64,000 bases of DNA from Siphonodentalium dalli (Eukaryota > Mollusca > Scaphopoda > Gadilida > Siphonodentaliidae): NCBI GenBank assembly GCA_032622095.1, contig CP136061.1, positions 193,202,369 to 193,266,368 on the forward strand, in the 5' to 3' direction. This document shows positions 23,143-31,806 of this stretch, piece by piece. The first letter of the stretch is position 1, and each line of letters starts with the position of its first letter. The position numbers and the translations under genes were made by a program. A model generated the notes under the pieces. The model saw only the letters and a list, made by a program, of their open reading frames with translations. It did no database searches and was not told where the DNA came from.

Positions 23143-26100
23143 TTAATCATCCATCTCGTCATCAGACTCTGGTGTTTCATTTGAAAGCTGTTTATTTTCG
23201 CATACAAGTAACGTGCATGCATCCGTGCATCTTAACCCATTGTCAATGCAGACACATTTACCAGTCAAACATTTCTTCTTGCACGAACATGACAACAATT
23301 CCAGAACTTCATCTGGGGCTGGTCGACATGTCCCCCATCTGATGACTAAAACATTATTATCGAATGTCCAGCCATGACCCTCTGGAGAAACCGTCAATGG
23401 AGTCGACTCCAAAGCCAATCTCCAGATTCGAGCTTGGTAATTAGCTCGTAATGTATGTTGCATTAAGCTGTTCTGACAAGGTGGCAATGACTCTCCATCG
23501 ATTGCACCCCCTTTGCTACAATACATTTTGTATCTAACAGCATTCACACATGTTTCCTTGTGACCGTATAGCTGGCATACAAACTCAAGGGAGTTCAACA
23601 AATCTACTGACAGTGTATAATCAGAGCCCAGTTCACTAAAGAGACTGACACAAGAGCTCTTTGCCATCAGTAACTTGACAGCTTTCACCTTTCCCTTTGA
23701 CGCAAAGCAACTAACAGTATCACATCCCGTGAATGCATGTAAACCTATCAGTGCTGAGCAGAAAGTGTCTACATCATTCACACCATTTTCGATTAATTTC
23801 TGCTTTATGGTGCCAATACATATCAGTCTTGCCTTATTTTTTGCACCGGTTTTGATGAAAAGATTCCCAGGTATATATTGGGACAAACCAATACATAAAC
23901 ATACAACATCCGTATCGGGTGTCACAATCACGGATCCAGAATGGCCCGAAGTTACAATTGCATGTTTTGTATGCAATAGCAGCCTTGTGTCCGCTTCTTC
24001 GTGCGTTGACGCCAACTCTGCAATGCAACCAGAAGATGTAGATGTAAGTTTATAACAACACTGATCAAAACCTACAAACAGAACTTTCCCACATAATTTG
24101 GTTCGGAGTGATGGTAACATCCACTGCTTAACAATGTATCTGATAAGTTCAGACTTATTTGTATTTGATGATAGAAATGCCTTCCACTGTTTTATTTCCG
24201 TGTTAGAGAGAATAGTTTTGAAGGTAATGGTTGTGTTTTCGTTACATCGTCTCAATCTCTCTGCGTTCTTGATGGAATCCTCCTTATATACATCGAAAAC
24301 AACATCAATGCGTTGGGAACGTGTACCAATGTTCAACACAACATCAAACAGTCTTGACGAAAGTTCACCAAAGGTCAATCCCGAAGCTTGAAACTTCTGA
24401 ATAACAGCCATTCCATCAACTATGGTGGCAACGTCAGATGGGAACTTGTCAACAGGAGTGGTATCTTTCTCCAGAAAATGTAAAAGTGATGCCTTATTTG
24501 TTTTCTTTAATTCACCATAAGGACCAGCCAAAGCCCATGGATATGGTCCAAGTGGGTAACGGAACACATTCCGAAGATCCAAATTGCGACTCTGGCTGAT
24601 TAGAGAAATTCTGCCGAAAAGATTCGGATCTGCTTTCATAGACACAACCTTTCCTTTGACGTTTACGTTTACTGATTTTTTCAATGTAGTAAACGTTCCC
24701 AGTTTAAGATTTTTGATGGGTTCAAAGAAGTTAACATGATCATGATCCTCTGAAACATCGCTGAGTCGTTCACTTACAAAGTGATTCATTGCATTTTGTC
24801 CTTGCGCTTTTGCCCCAGTGAGATCATCGGTTAGCTGTTTAGTTGCACACATTCCGGTGGATATACTGACTAAGTCCATCTCAGAAAACGGGTCAATGAA
24901 AGTTGAGTTTAAGACATCCATAATCTGAGAAACATCCGAATCGTCTTTCTTTATACGTGATTGCGATAGATCATGATGAATATTTTCAGAACAGTCATAA
25001 TCAATAGAATCATATAGACATCGTCTAAGTGAGGCCCTATGAGTTGCGTTCAGTACCCATCGTTGTAAAACATTGTGCTTCGTGCTGAACCCTGTTGTAC
25101 CACCAGGGGTTTTAGTATCACGGTTGATGGTATTCTCGATCATTTTGTCTGGTTCATTTCGTCCAAAACTCTTATTGTTTAATTGAATTGTAAAATTACC
25201 TTTGATAAATTCTTGGTATATACCAGCATGAGTTGAACGCAAATTGGTCATCTCCCCAAGGTAAGACGTCAAATATCGGGAATAATTAAAATTGCCATAT
25301 GCAAATGTCCATGGTATTATTTTCCGGACACAGTCAAGATATAAATGCCATAATCCTTTGCGCACAGAAACAATCGTGTTTAGGAGAAGCTCTACCATTT
25401 CCATGTAACTCTTCCAGAAGTGAGCCAGGTCTCCAGAAATGTCTTCATTTCTATATTTGTCCAGTATGGCAAATAATTCTTTAATGACAGAGTTCCCCTT
25501 TACTTTGGTAAATGTTTCCTCATTCAAGTTTTCTGACAAATGGCACAGGTCAACTTTTGCCTTATCGAACAGCACAACTTCTTCTTGATGTTTACTAATT
25601 TTCTCATGAGCCTTGGAAATGAAGTTTCTATGTAACGCTTCTAGCATCAGTTTATGCGCTCGGACGGCTCGATTGTACATTTTGCCACTTAAAGCACGAT
25701 CGACTGACCCTTCTGCTAGAACACCACTCTGAACCAAAACATCACGCAAACCGGCATCGCAAAATCTTTTGCCAATGATACCGAGGAACATCATAAGCAT
25801 GTGAAATGTTCCCAACATGATGACAATGCCAGAAAAACGCTCAGAGAATTTCCACTTCAGTTCCATTGCCTTGGCGTAAATGGCTTGATCAAATACACAA
25901 ACAATGCTTCCGAGTTTCAACTTGTCTTTAACAATTAATACCCTGGTTAGAATCTCATATACAGTTGATAATTCAGTTGCTGGTGCATCGATACAGTCAA
26001 GATACCCAACAGAATTAGCATTAACTGTCTGGTTGCTCAATATACGTATGTTGAAACCAGTCCAACTGGGGACAATCTGTGGTTGCATAAAATATCGACA

Positions 26101-26517
26101 CAATGACCAAACCTTGTTCACAAACATATTGTGCTCGTATTCAGATAAATATGTAGTGTTCTCGTCATCTGCAAACTGTAAAACTCCTGGCCCATCACGT
26201 TTTCCACCGACGTACTGATCGGGTATCAAACCAGGAAGTCCCTCGAATGAGCGTCTACATCTTTTTGATTTAGGTGCATTCAGAGTCAGCTTAGACATAT
26301 TCGCCTCAGACGACTGTTGGGCTACTGCACTCTGGGCAATTATTCCATTGACTTTATGTGATGTTCCACTTCCTGATAATGTCTCTTCATTTCTATCAAT
26401 GTTGTCAAAAACTAATATGGTGTGAGCTCCTTCAACAATCCCCTCAGGAAATACGACTCCCATCAGTTCGTTGTTGGTCAATGATACTATATGCATTCTC
26501 AGTTTCCATCTCCTCAA
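23143..26517 (-). CDS. Transposon protein, C-terminal part: XPG/FEN-like nuclease motifs plus CXC domain
   Basis: This frame has about 1124 codons and opens with TTG, so it probably has no start of its own. It contains VFDNIDRNEETLSGSGTSHK near its N terminus, a block typical of a large uncharacterised invertebrate family. At residues 839-845 is HEEADTR, at 866-870 TPDTD and at 927-934 HAFTGCDT. The spacing and order of acidic residues (E840, E841, D843; D868, D870; D933) resemble the EAEA / EDSD / GCD pattern of XPG/FEN nucleases. At about 1076-1108 it has C-x-C-x3-C-x4-C-x-C-x6-C-x3-C-x4-C, half of a TSO1/tesmin/LIN54 CXC domain, known to bind TTYRAA-like DNA. The tail is acidic. It probably acts as the transposase, but this is an inference. 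It continues from the frame at 26444-27766 by a one-base shift. Confidence 0.85.
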   Translation of the reverse strand: MRRWKLRMHIVSLTNNELMGVVFPEGIVEGAHTILVFDNIDRNEETLSGSGTSHKVNGIIAQSAVAQQSSEANMSKLTLNAPKSKRCRRSFEGLPGLIPDQYVGGKRDGPGVLQFADDENTTYLSEYEHNMFVNKVWSLCRYFMQPQIVPSWTGFNIRILSNQTVNANSVGYLDCIDAPATELSTVYEILTRVLIVKDKLKLGSIVCVFDQAIYAKAMELKWKFSERFSGIVIMLGTFHMLMMFLGIIGKRFCDAGLRDVLVQSGVLAEGSVDRALSGKMYNRAVRAHKLMLEALHRNFISKAHEKISKHQEEVVLFDKAKVDLCHLSENLNEETFTKVKGNSVIKELFAILDKYRNEDISGDLAHFWKSYMEMVELLLNTIVSVRKGLWHLYLDCVRKIIPWTFAYGNFNYSRYLTSYLGEMTNLRSTHAGIYQEFIKGNFTIQLNNKSFGRNEPDKMIENTINRDTKTPGGTTGFSTKHNVLQRWVLNATHRASLRRCLYDSIDYDCSENIHHDLSQSRIKKDDSDVSQIMDVLNSTFIDPFSEMDLVSISTGMCATKQLTDDLTGAKAQGQNAMNHFVSERLSDVSEDHDHVNFFEPIKNLKLGTFTTLKKSVNVNVKGKVVSMKADPNLFGRISLISQSRNLDLRNVFRYPLGPYPWALAGPYGELKKTNKASLLHFLEKDTTPVDKFPSDVATIVDGMAVIQKFQASGLTFGELSSRLFDVVLNIGTRSQRIDVVFDVYKEDSIKNAERLRRCNENTTITFKTILSNTEIKQWKAFLSSNTNKSELIRYIVKQWMLPSLRTKLCGKVLFVGFDQCCYKLTSTSSGCIAELASTHEEADTRLLLHTKHAIVTSGHSGSVIVTPDTDVVCLCIGLSQYIPGNLFIKTGAKNKARLICIGTIKQKLIENGVNDVDTFCSALIGLHAFTGCDTVSCFASKGKVKAVKLLMAKSSCVSLFSELGSDYTLSVDLLNSLEFVCQLYGHKETCVNAVRYKMYCSKGGAIDGESLPPCQNSLMQHTLRANYQARIWRLALESTPLTVSPEGHGWTFDNNVLVIRWGTCRPAPDEVLELLSCSCKKKCLTGKCVCIDNGLRCTDACTLLVCENKQLSNETPESDDEMDD

Positions 26518-27766
26518 TAATCGAATAGCTTACCCCATGTCCTAGTTTGGAGGTTATGTTGATCAACTCCTTATTGTTGGTTAGTGTTTTAATGCAATAC
26601 GGGTATAGAACACTTTTTGGTGTTTTCACCCGGCCATTGCTAACATTGTATATCAGATCTTGAGCAAGAGACATTTTTAAAACCTGTTTCTGTTTGCTAA
26701 GATTGACTTCATTCTTAGCTACCAGAAGGACATTAAAAAAATTTGATACATGGTGCCCAATGTTCGAATTGTCCCAAAGTAGGTTGTGCTCCTGCGGTGG
26801 CCATGGTATCGTATCGGCCATGTGTTCTATCTCATTCCGAAGTATTGTTGCACATCTTGAAATGCATGTATCGTCTTTCTTTTCGGATTCAAATTCATTT
26901 AACAAACGCCGCTGTTTAATGAAGGTTGTGAGTAGATCATCAACCGACAAACATTCCGGATAGATATACAGTCGACTATCAACATTAATAAATTTGATTT
27001 CTGTCTTTACTATTTCTATTTTGCGTCGCAGGTTTTTCTTTGCTGCTACTAACTTTGCTTTTCCGTTAACACATTCACTGTCCATTTCCGCCTCAAGAAT
27101 ATCATACAGACATCCAAATTCAAGAATACCTGGATTCTGGATAAGAGTGTCGATTTTCTTAAATATACCATTGTATTCATCGTCCTGTCTTTCTGGTTTT
27201 ATATTAGCATGGCGTGTATAGTCTCTGTAGCAACTATGGTGATACCTAGCTTCTTTGGCAATCAGTTCATCAGAACACACAGCCGAAATTTCAGGATCGT
27301 TCCGCATAAAAGCAGCCGTCCTTACTTTTTCATCTGCCCTTAGCTCCATGCAAAGCCTTAAATTTTCACGAGTGTGCGAATGCTTAATAAACTTGGTGTC
27401 CTTACAGAAAACACATATACTGGGAAGTTTATCACACTCCCGTCTAACAGCGGTCGCTGTCACTGTTCTAAAACTTTGTCTTCTAACTTCCTCGTGATCA
27501 TTATTGGTGTTTTTTCTTAATATATCTAAATCGCGCTTCATTGTGAATAATTGTCTGCATTTGCGATGATAGCTCACATTTTCAGGAATTGAATCATCAG
27601 CAATTGAGTTATTTATGTCAACTATAACCTGGTTGTTACGAAGTATCGCAGCTTCAACAAGTGCATCCCATGACTGTCTGTCCTGGGGTCTAACTAGATC
27701 ACTGCCATCATCCAGACATGATGTCCATTTGATAATACAATCATCCATCGTCACCCAGTAGTTCAA
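26444..27766 (-). CDS. Transposon protein, N-terminal part: two C2HC-type zinc knuckles
   Basis: A 440-codon frame starts MNYWVTMDDCIIKWTSC at an ATG. Residues about 10-75 hold a first zinc-binding unit (C-x6-C ... YHRKCRQLFT). Residues about 118-187 hold a second (CVFCKD ... RYHHSCYRDYTR), separated by TRENLRLCMELRADEKVR. The C-terminal third is helical and ends near LGHGVSYSIIEEMETENAYS, after which homologous family members would continue into the sequence now found in the next frame. The last 25 codons overlap the 1124-codon frame by 74 bases. Zinc fingers at the N terminus of transposases usually bind the termini. That role here is inferred. Confidence 0.85.
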   Translation of the reverse strand: MNYWVTMDDCIIKWTSCLDDGSDLVRPQDRQSWDALVEAAILRNNQVIVDINNSIADDSIPENVSYHRKCRQLFTMKRDLDILRKNTNNDHEEVRRQSFRTVTATAVRRECDKLPSICVFCKDTKFIKHSHTRENLRLCMELRADEKVRTAAFMRNDPEISAVCSDELIAKEARYHHSCYRDYTRHANIKPERQDDEYNGIFKKIDTLIQNPGILEFGCLYDILEAEMDSECVNGKAKLVAAKKNLRRKIEIVKTEIKFINVDSRLYIYPECLSVDDLLTTFIKQRRLLNEFESEKKDDTCISRCATILRNEIEHMADTIPWPPQEHNLLWDNSNIGHHVSNFFNVLLVAKNEVNLSKQKQVLKMSLAQDLIYNVSNGRVKTPKSVLYPYCIKTLTNNKELINITSKLGHGVSYSIIEEMETENAYSIIDQQRTDGSRIS

Positions 27767-28460
27767 TTACAACTTAGTAATATGAAATTACAGTGGAAAA
27801 TATGATTTAGTTTATAATATAATGCAAAATAGCAAGGCGATCAACAATAGAAAGTTATTGTGTTCGAGCTTATAGGCCAAGGCATATAAACTGATTTTGC
27901 ATAGCTCTCACACGTGCATATATGCGAGATGAATAAAGAGCGTGTACTATAGTGCGTAATCAAATAAAGAGCGTTATATCATAAAATGATAAATATTATA
28001 TGCAATTACGCGCTATATCAATAGCATTACGGGTTTCCGTAGATCTGCCCGATGTATCTATATATAGCCATGGTTGTGTACTGTCGACTGGAATATTCAA
28101 TCGGTATATATAATGTCAATTTGCGACGATATTGTATAATTTTACTCGAAATACTTTCTGAGATTTTGCTTTGAACCGCCAACACACCTATTTTAATTGT
28201 GCTAGGACATATTTATTGTATAATTGTGGGTGATTTATCAGTAACTGAATCAACACGGGCCACTTAATTTCGGAGTTAGCTATTATCTCCCTTTATACGG
28301 AAGCCTGTAAACACTATGACGTCGCCGGTAAATTCTTTTATTTTCAGTCGTCGGGTAGGTCAATAAATACACGTTTTTCGACAATTAAGCTACAAATTCG
28401 CCACTGCTATCACGGCTTTTCGTAATCTACATATATTTTACTACAAAATTAGACCGGATA
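27767..28460 (-). promoter_or_regulatory. 5' region of the transposon coding unit
   Basis: About 700 bp lie between the N-terminal ATG and the inner end of the right inverted arm. I see no open frame. It must hold the element's own promoter; no clear TATA box or initiator stands out. The plus-strand frame at 28606-28800 lies in the right arm and has no recognisable domain. Confidence 0.4.
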
Positions 28461-28894
28461 GCACTTGTCCGTCAAAATGAGCAACATTTGTTATTTCTTG
28501 GGGTCGATCTCCTGGACAATGTGGACTAGTCAGAAATTGAATTTGAAATTTGTCGCTGTTTAAGTCGCTACAATTATTCCGAAGCCTATACATGTACATA
28601 ATAAAATGTTACTTTTCTGTGACCATTATATTAAAAAACGAGGTGGTTTAAAATTTGATACATATATGATTTGTGAGGTTGTACAAAGTCTCTATAGAGG
28701 CACAATTTTGGGTTATCTTATTAAGGCTATTCCAAATTACCATGATTTGTACGTCGTTTGGCAATGCGTAACGGGTTTGATATTGGTTGACAGAATGTAA
28801 ATATAGGCCATGTATAGGCGTAATTGTCTCTTCGGTGTCAAACAGTTCGTAGTTTATGAAACTCGTCAACATAACTCTCTTGTTTTCCCAGAGT

Positions 28895-28980
28895 CCTACT
28901 ATTTTTCACTCAGTTTTAAATTCGCGCACTGACGGGTGTGCGAAAAATAGTACTGCGCGAATTTAAATACAAGTAAGGTA
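28895..28980. repeat. Subterminal palindrome with GCGCGAATTTAAA
   Basis: Two inverted halves, CTATTTTTCACTCAGTTTTA with AATTCGCGCACTGAC and GTGCGAAAAATAGTACTGCG with CGAATTTAAA, face each other. The left end of the element has one matching half at 22091-22140. Such repeats are often transposase-binding sites. Confidence 0.65.
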
Positions 28981-29262
28981 ATTCATTTTACTCATCACAA
29001 TAAAGGAGACACCATCTTTGAGTTTTTTATCAGTCAACGATAGTCATGACTGATTATTCTTTCGCATCTAGTTGAGTTTATTATTATTTCTAAATACTAT
29101 GATTCTCACAAACATTTACTATGCCAGGAATGCACTCCATATTTGGAAACGGCTTATTTCGTCATCTTGGGAATGCCGCGTTGTCATAGAAATAAAATAT
29201 TATGGACACTTCTAGAGATGTACATTCGATATAGGATTTTCGTCGGCTTTTCAAAGAGACTG

Positions 29263-29271
29263 CTGATACCT
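29263..29271. repeat. Target-site duplication, right copy, spanning the ATR exon 14 donor
   Basis: Bases 29270-29271 are the last two but one-adjacent bases of exon 14 (AG), and 29263-29269 are intron positions +1 to +7 (GTATCAG). The element therefore cut exactly across an exon/intron boundary, and the duplication keeps the donor intact. Confidence 0.88.
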
Positions 29272-29414
29272 GTGTCATCTCGATCCGAACACCCCACTGC
29301 TTCAGCAGATCCTGAGATGAGATTCGTGGAGCGACTTCTCTCAAGTCATCATCAGTTGAAGGGAAATTCAATACTACTCTCATAGCTTCCTCCACTTCAT
29401 TTAACATGTGCAGC
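29270..29414 (-). CDS. ATR: ATR exon 14 (FAT), flanked by insertions on both sides
   Basis: This 145-bp exon encodes (R)LHMLNEVEEAMRVVLNFPS and ends QWGVRIEMTQ. It matches RLHML.ELE and LEMTQ of ATR. The acceptor is TTTTTGCAG. The donor is CAG/GTATCAG, and the last two exon bases plus GTATCAG form the 9-bp target-site duplication of the 7.4-kb element. A TTAA-type MITE starts 30 bp upstream of its acceptor. It is therefore the exon most closely hemmed in by transposons. Confidence 0.97.
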
Positions 29415-29444
29415 CTGCAAAAATTCAAAGAAAAGTTCACTTAA

Positions 29445-29923
29445 AGGCCCACTTAATTTTCGAACCCCCAGATCACATTATATAAAATATATGCCATGTT
29501 ACATACCATTTGAAAGAGGAAGTTCAAAAACACTGTATTTTCAACTTATTCGTTGTAATAAACTGTGAACATGTTGTTTTTGTTGAGATATCGACGTCTG
29601 TTCCGTGCTAAAGTTTCTGCACAAAGTTGATTATTTTCAATGGAAGGGGAATAACTCTATATATTTAGATATAGAGTTATTCCCCTTCCATTGAAAATAA
29701 ACTAGTTTAAATTCTGTTGCATTCTGGGAGCTATAATGGGGAAAATGATTTTATGATTTCAGCTATTTTCTATTACTCTATGGGCACCTTCTGAGACACA
29801 GACGTTCCAAATGGTGATGAATTATAGTATTTTAATCATATTTTATGGCATAGATTGTTATTAAAACTGTATATCAAGGCACTATAAAAAAAATAATCGG
29901 TGACTCGAAAATTAAGTGGGCCT
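29445..29923. mobile_element. TTAA-type MITE (AGGCCCACTTAATTTTCGA ends)
   Basis: TTAA flanks it at 29441-29444 and 29924-29927. The ends AGGCCCACTTAATTTTCGA and their inverse match perfectly. At its centre, about 29631-29702, a 32-bp perfect hairpin arm includes AATGGAAGGGGAATAACTCT. It starts 30 bp upstream of the acceptor of ATR exon 14. Confidence 0.88.
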
Positions 29924-29927
29924 TTAA

Positions 29928-30321
29928 CCCTTTACCCAACAGAACGGCCCTGTGCCAATGCATTCTCTTATATATGCGAGTCGACCATAGGTCGCCTCGC
30001 ATATATAAGAGAATGCATTGGCTTAACACATTAAAAATTATAAAATTGTTAAAGAATGTAAGAAAAAATGGTAAAAAGTGTTAAAAAAACGAGTTTTTTT
30101 TAGGCCAATGCATTCTCTTATATATGCGAGGCGACCAATGGTCGACTCGCATATATAAGAGAATGCATTGACACAGGGCATAACTGTAACCATCACAATG
30201 TGGTCAATGAGCGGGTTCCAATGATATCCATATTTGTATGGTTTTATTGAGACAGACCCAAGATAATTTAGGCAGTTGCAGCTTTATTTGGCCGTTTTTG
30301 GCCGGTTTGTTGGGTAAAGGG
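29928..30321. mobile_element. TTAA-type MITE (CCCTTTACCCAACA ends) with two long hairpins
   Basis: It shares its left TTAA (29924-29927) with the preceding MITE; the right TTAA is 30322-30325. The ends CCCTTTACCCAACA and TGTTGGGTAAAGGG are inverted. Inside are two hairpins (about 29960-30023 and 30104-30170) with arms CAATGCATTCTCTTATATAT + GCGAG. Decayed relatives of the hairpin are at about 33752-33815 and 58707-58771. Confidence 0.88.
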
Positions 30322-30599
30322 TTAACATGAGCATCTGGCGAAAAGTCAATCAACAGTTCACTCAATATGTGCTGCCTGTGAAATGTTTCCTAAAAGATAC
30401 CCGAACACTGAACTATATGAATATATCCACCTTTGTGCCGACAGGAGGAATGAGTTAAACTTTGTTGTGATGTGCCTCGATACATCTGCTCGGATTAGTC
30501 AAGCATGAATGCCCCCAGATTATAAGCCTGTGTCCTGGCTGGTAATCGTCAGTTTTATTTCCGACTCAATTGTGAGTCGCAGTGCTGGCAATGGCACCA

Positions 30600-30674
30600 C
30601 CATGCTGAACTTAGTATCAGAACGTTTCCTAAGGCTACTATTCATCAATGAGTATTTAGTATTGAAAGGGTTAA
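30600..30674. mobile_element. Right end of a TTAA-type MITE
   Basis: TCATCAATGAGTATTTAGTATTGAAAGGG followed by TTAA (30671-30674) matches the right end of the 7569-7815 family. The left end is not recognisable. The same TTAA is the left flank of the next element. Confidence 0.55.
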
Positions 30675-30930
30675 CCCTTTCCTTACAAATACTTTCATTT
30701 CCCTTAGACATGTTCAGATAAAAAGTTCAACAAATGGCCATAAATTGTCTGTTGTACTTATTATCTGAATATTTCCCACCAATTAATATGATTTCACTTC
30801 AGCACTTGAATTATCTTTTTGTTTGACTGTCATCTGCTCATTTTTGTGAACAGCCTCCAGATGAATATTAGACCATTCCAATTTATACTTTTATAAATGA
30901 TGGGAGAATCCATTGAGTGCAAAAAGCAGG
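30675..30930. mobile_element. TTAA-type MITE, right end decayed
   Basis: It begins CCCTTTCCTTACAAATACTT and ends GGAGAATCCATTGAGTGCAA, the 7569-7815 family. The right TTAA is lost. Confidence 0.65.
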
Positions 30931-31109
30931 CCTTAAAATCCATAAAAAAATTTGAGAATAAAAAATATAACATTTTTACAGCAAATCAGCTGCTTTTTAC
31001 AAGCATCAAATTAAGAATCATGATTCTGATTCTCATCAGATATTAAGCCTTGCAAAGGGTTCAAGTGCTATGGACCTTACAAACTGAGCCACCAGGAACC
31101 CAAAATTAC

Positions 31110-31225
31110 CTAGTGATGAACTCATAGCCTCTATGGTAAGATCCCACTTCCATACTGGCTGCAGACAGAGGTCCGATCTGTTCACGCCTCAGGATCTGCA
31201 GCTGTTTTAAGAAGTCCTGTTCTTG
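31110..31225 (-). CDS. ATR: ATR exon 13 (FAT)
   Basis: This 116-bp exon encodes QEQDFLKQLQILRREQIGPL, then SAASMEVGSYHRGYEFIT. EQI.PLSAASFE.GSY.RGYEYI is one of the best conserved blocks of ATR. The acceptor is TTTTTTTTTGTAG and the donor is GTAATT. The two bases left over complete arginine with the next exon. Confidence 0.97.
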
Positions 31226-31746
31226 CTACAAAAAAAAAATAATAATTTGATCGACTTTAACCTTTTAACGGGATATTCAGTTGGTTAGTTAGGCCAAAAA
31301 ATTTTTTTTTTTGATTCTCAGGATTAGCAACATCGAAAATAAATAGCCCGCGTTGGACCATTTAATTACGATTTGGATCTCACCGTAGTTGTAACACGAA
31401 AATAGGAAACTGTACCATACTGTATTGAGTTACAATTAGTACACCAGACTATGATGATTATGCAATGTAGTCATCTACTTAATGTTCTGTCACTATGTGT
31501 ATACTTTTAGTCAATCTATCAATCACTGAGATATGTTAAGTAACTTTAGAGTTCATGTATGTTGTAATTAATGCTCAATATGTATGGACATGTTGGTAAA
31601 AACATACCAAATAATTTCCAAAACATTTTGAGACTCAAATAATATTTTTTGTTTGACCTAAATGACATGCATTAACAATTCTATATGCAAACAAAGTGAC
31701 CCATCTGAAAAAAGTTTTTTATCTGCTGGGAAATTTCACAACTTAC

Positions 31747-31806
31747 TTTCTCTTTTGCTGCAACTAGTATGTGTCCCATGCCAACAGGCCAATTCCTGGT
31801 CTTCTC
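31747..31806 (-). CDS. ATR: ATR exon 12 (FAT)
   Basis: This 60-bp exon encodes EKTRNWPVGMGHILVAAKEK, phase 0 at both ends. It matches the ATR segment TTW.VRLG.LLL.AKK. The acceptor is CTTTGCAG and the donor is GTAAGT. It is too short for most gene finders. Confidence 0.92.

Larger units (their letters stand above)
21831..29262 (-). mobile_element. 7,432-bp autonomous-looking DNA transposon with 9-bp duplication
   Basis: CTGATACCT occurs at 21822-21830 and again at 29263-29271. Between them the ends are inverted repeats: CAGTCTCTTTGAAAAGCnGA and on, 48 of 53 bases identical. Two more inverted blocks match farther in: TTAAATTCGCGCAGnACTAT at about 22100/28960, and a block starting GTCCAGGAGATCG and ending TTGACGGACAAG at about 22432/28510. 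The interior carries one long minus-strand coding unit (27766-23143), in the same direction as ATR. The pair of ends, the duplication and the reading frames make a single mobile element the simplest reading. I cannot place it in a named superfamily. An XPG-type nuclease is reported for some Academ elements, but those have 3-4-bp duplications as I recall. Confidence 0.9.

Noticed and set aside
23675-24391. Plus-strand frames of about 100-126 codons inside the transposon
   Set aside because: They are shadows of the long minus-strand coding frame, which has clear family motifs.
21831-29262. Assignment of the 7.4-kb element to KDZ, hAT, MuDR or Polinton groups
   Set aside because: No DDE or RNase H-type transposase, no hAT dimerisation region, and no polymerase or integrase is visible; only the 9-bp duplication fits MuDR, which is not enough.
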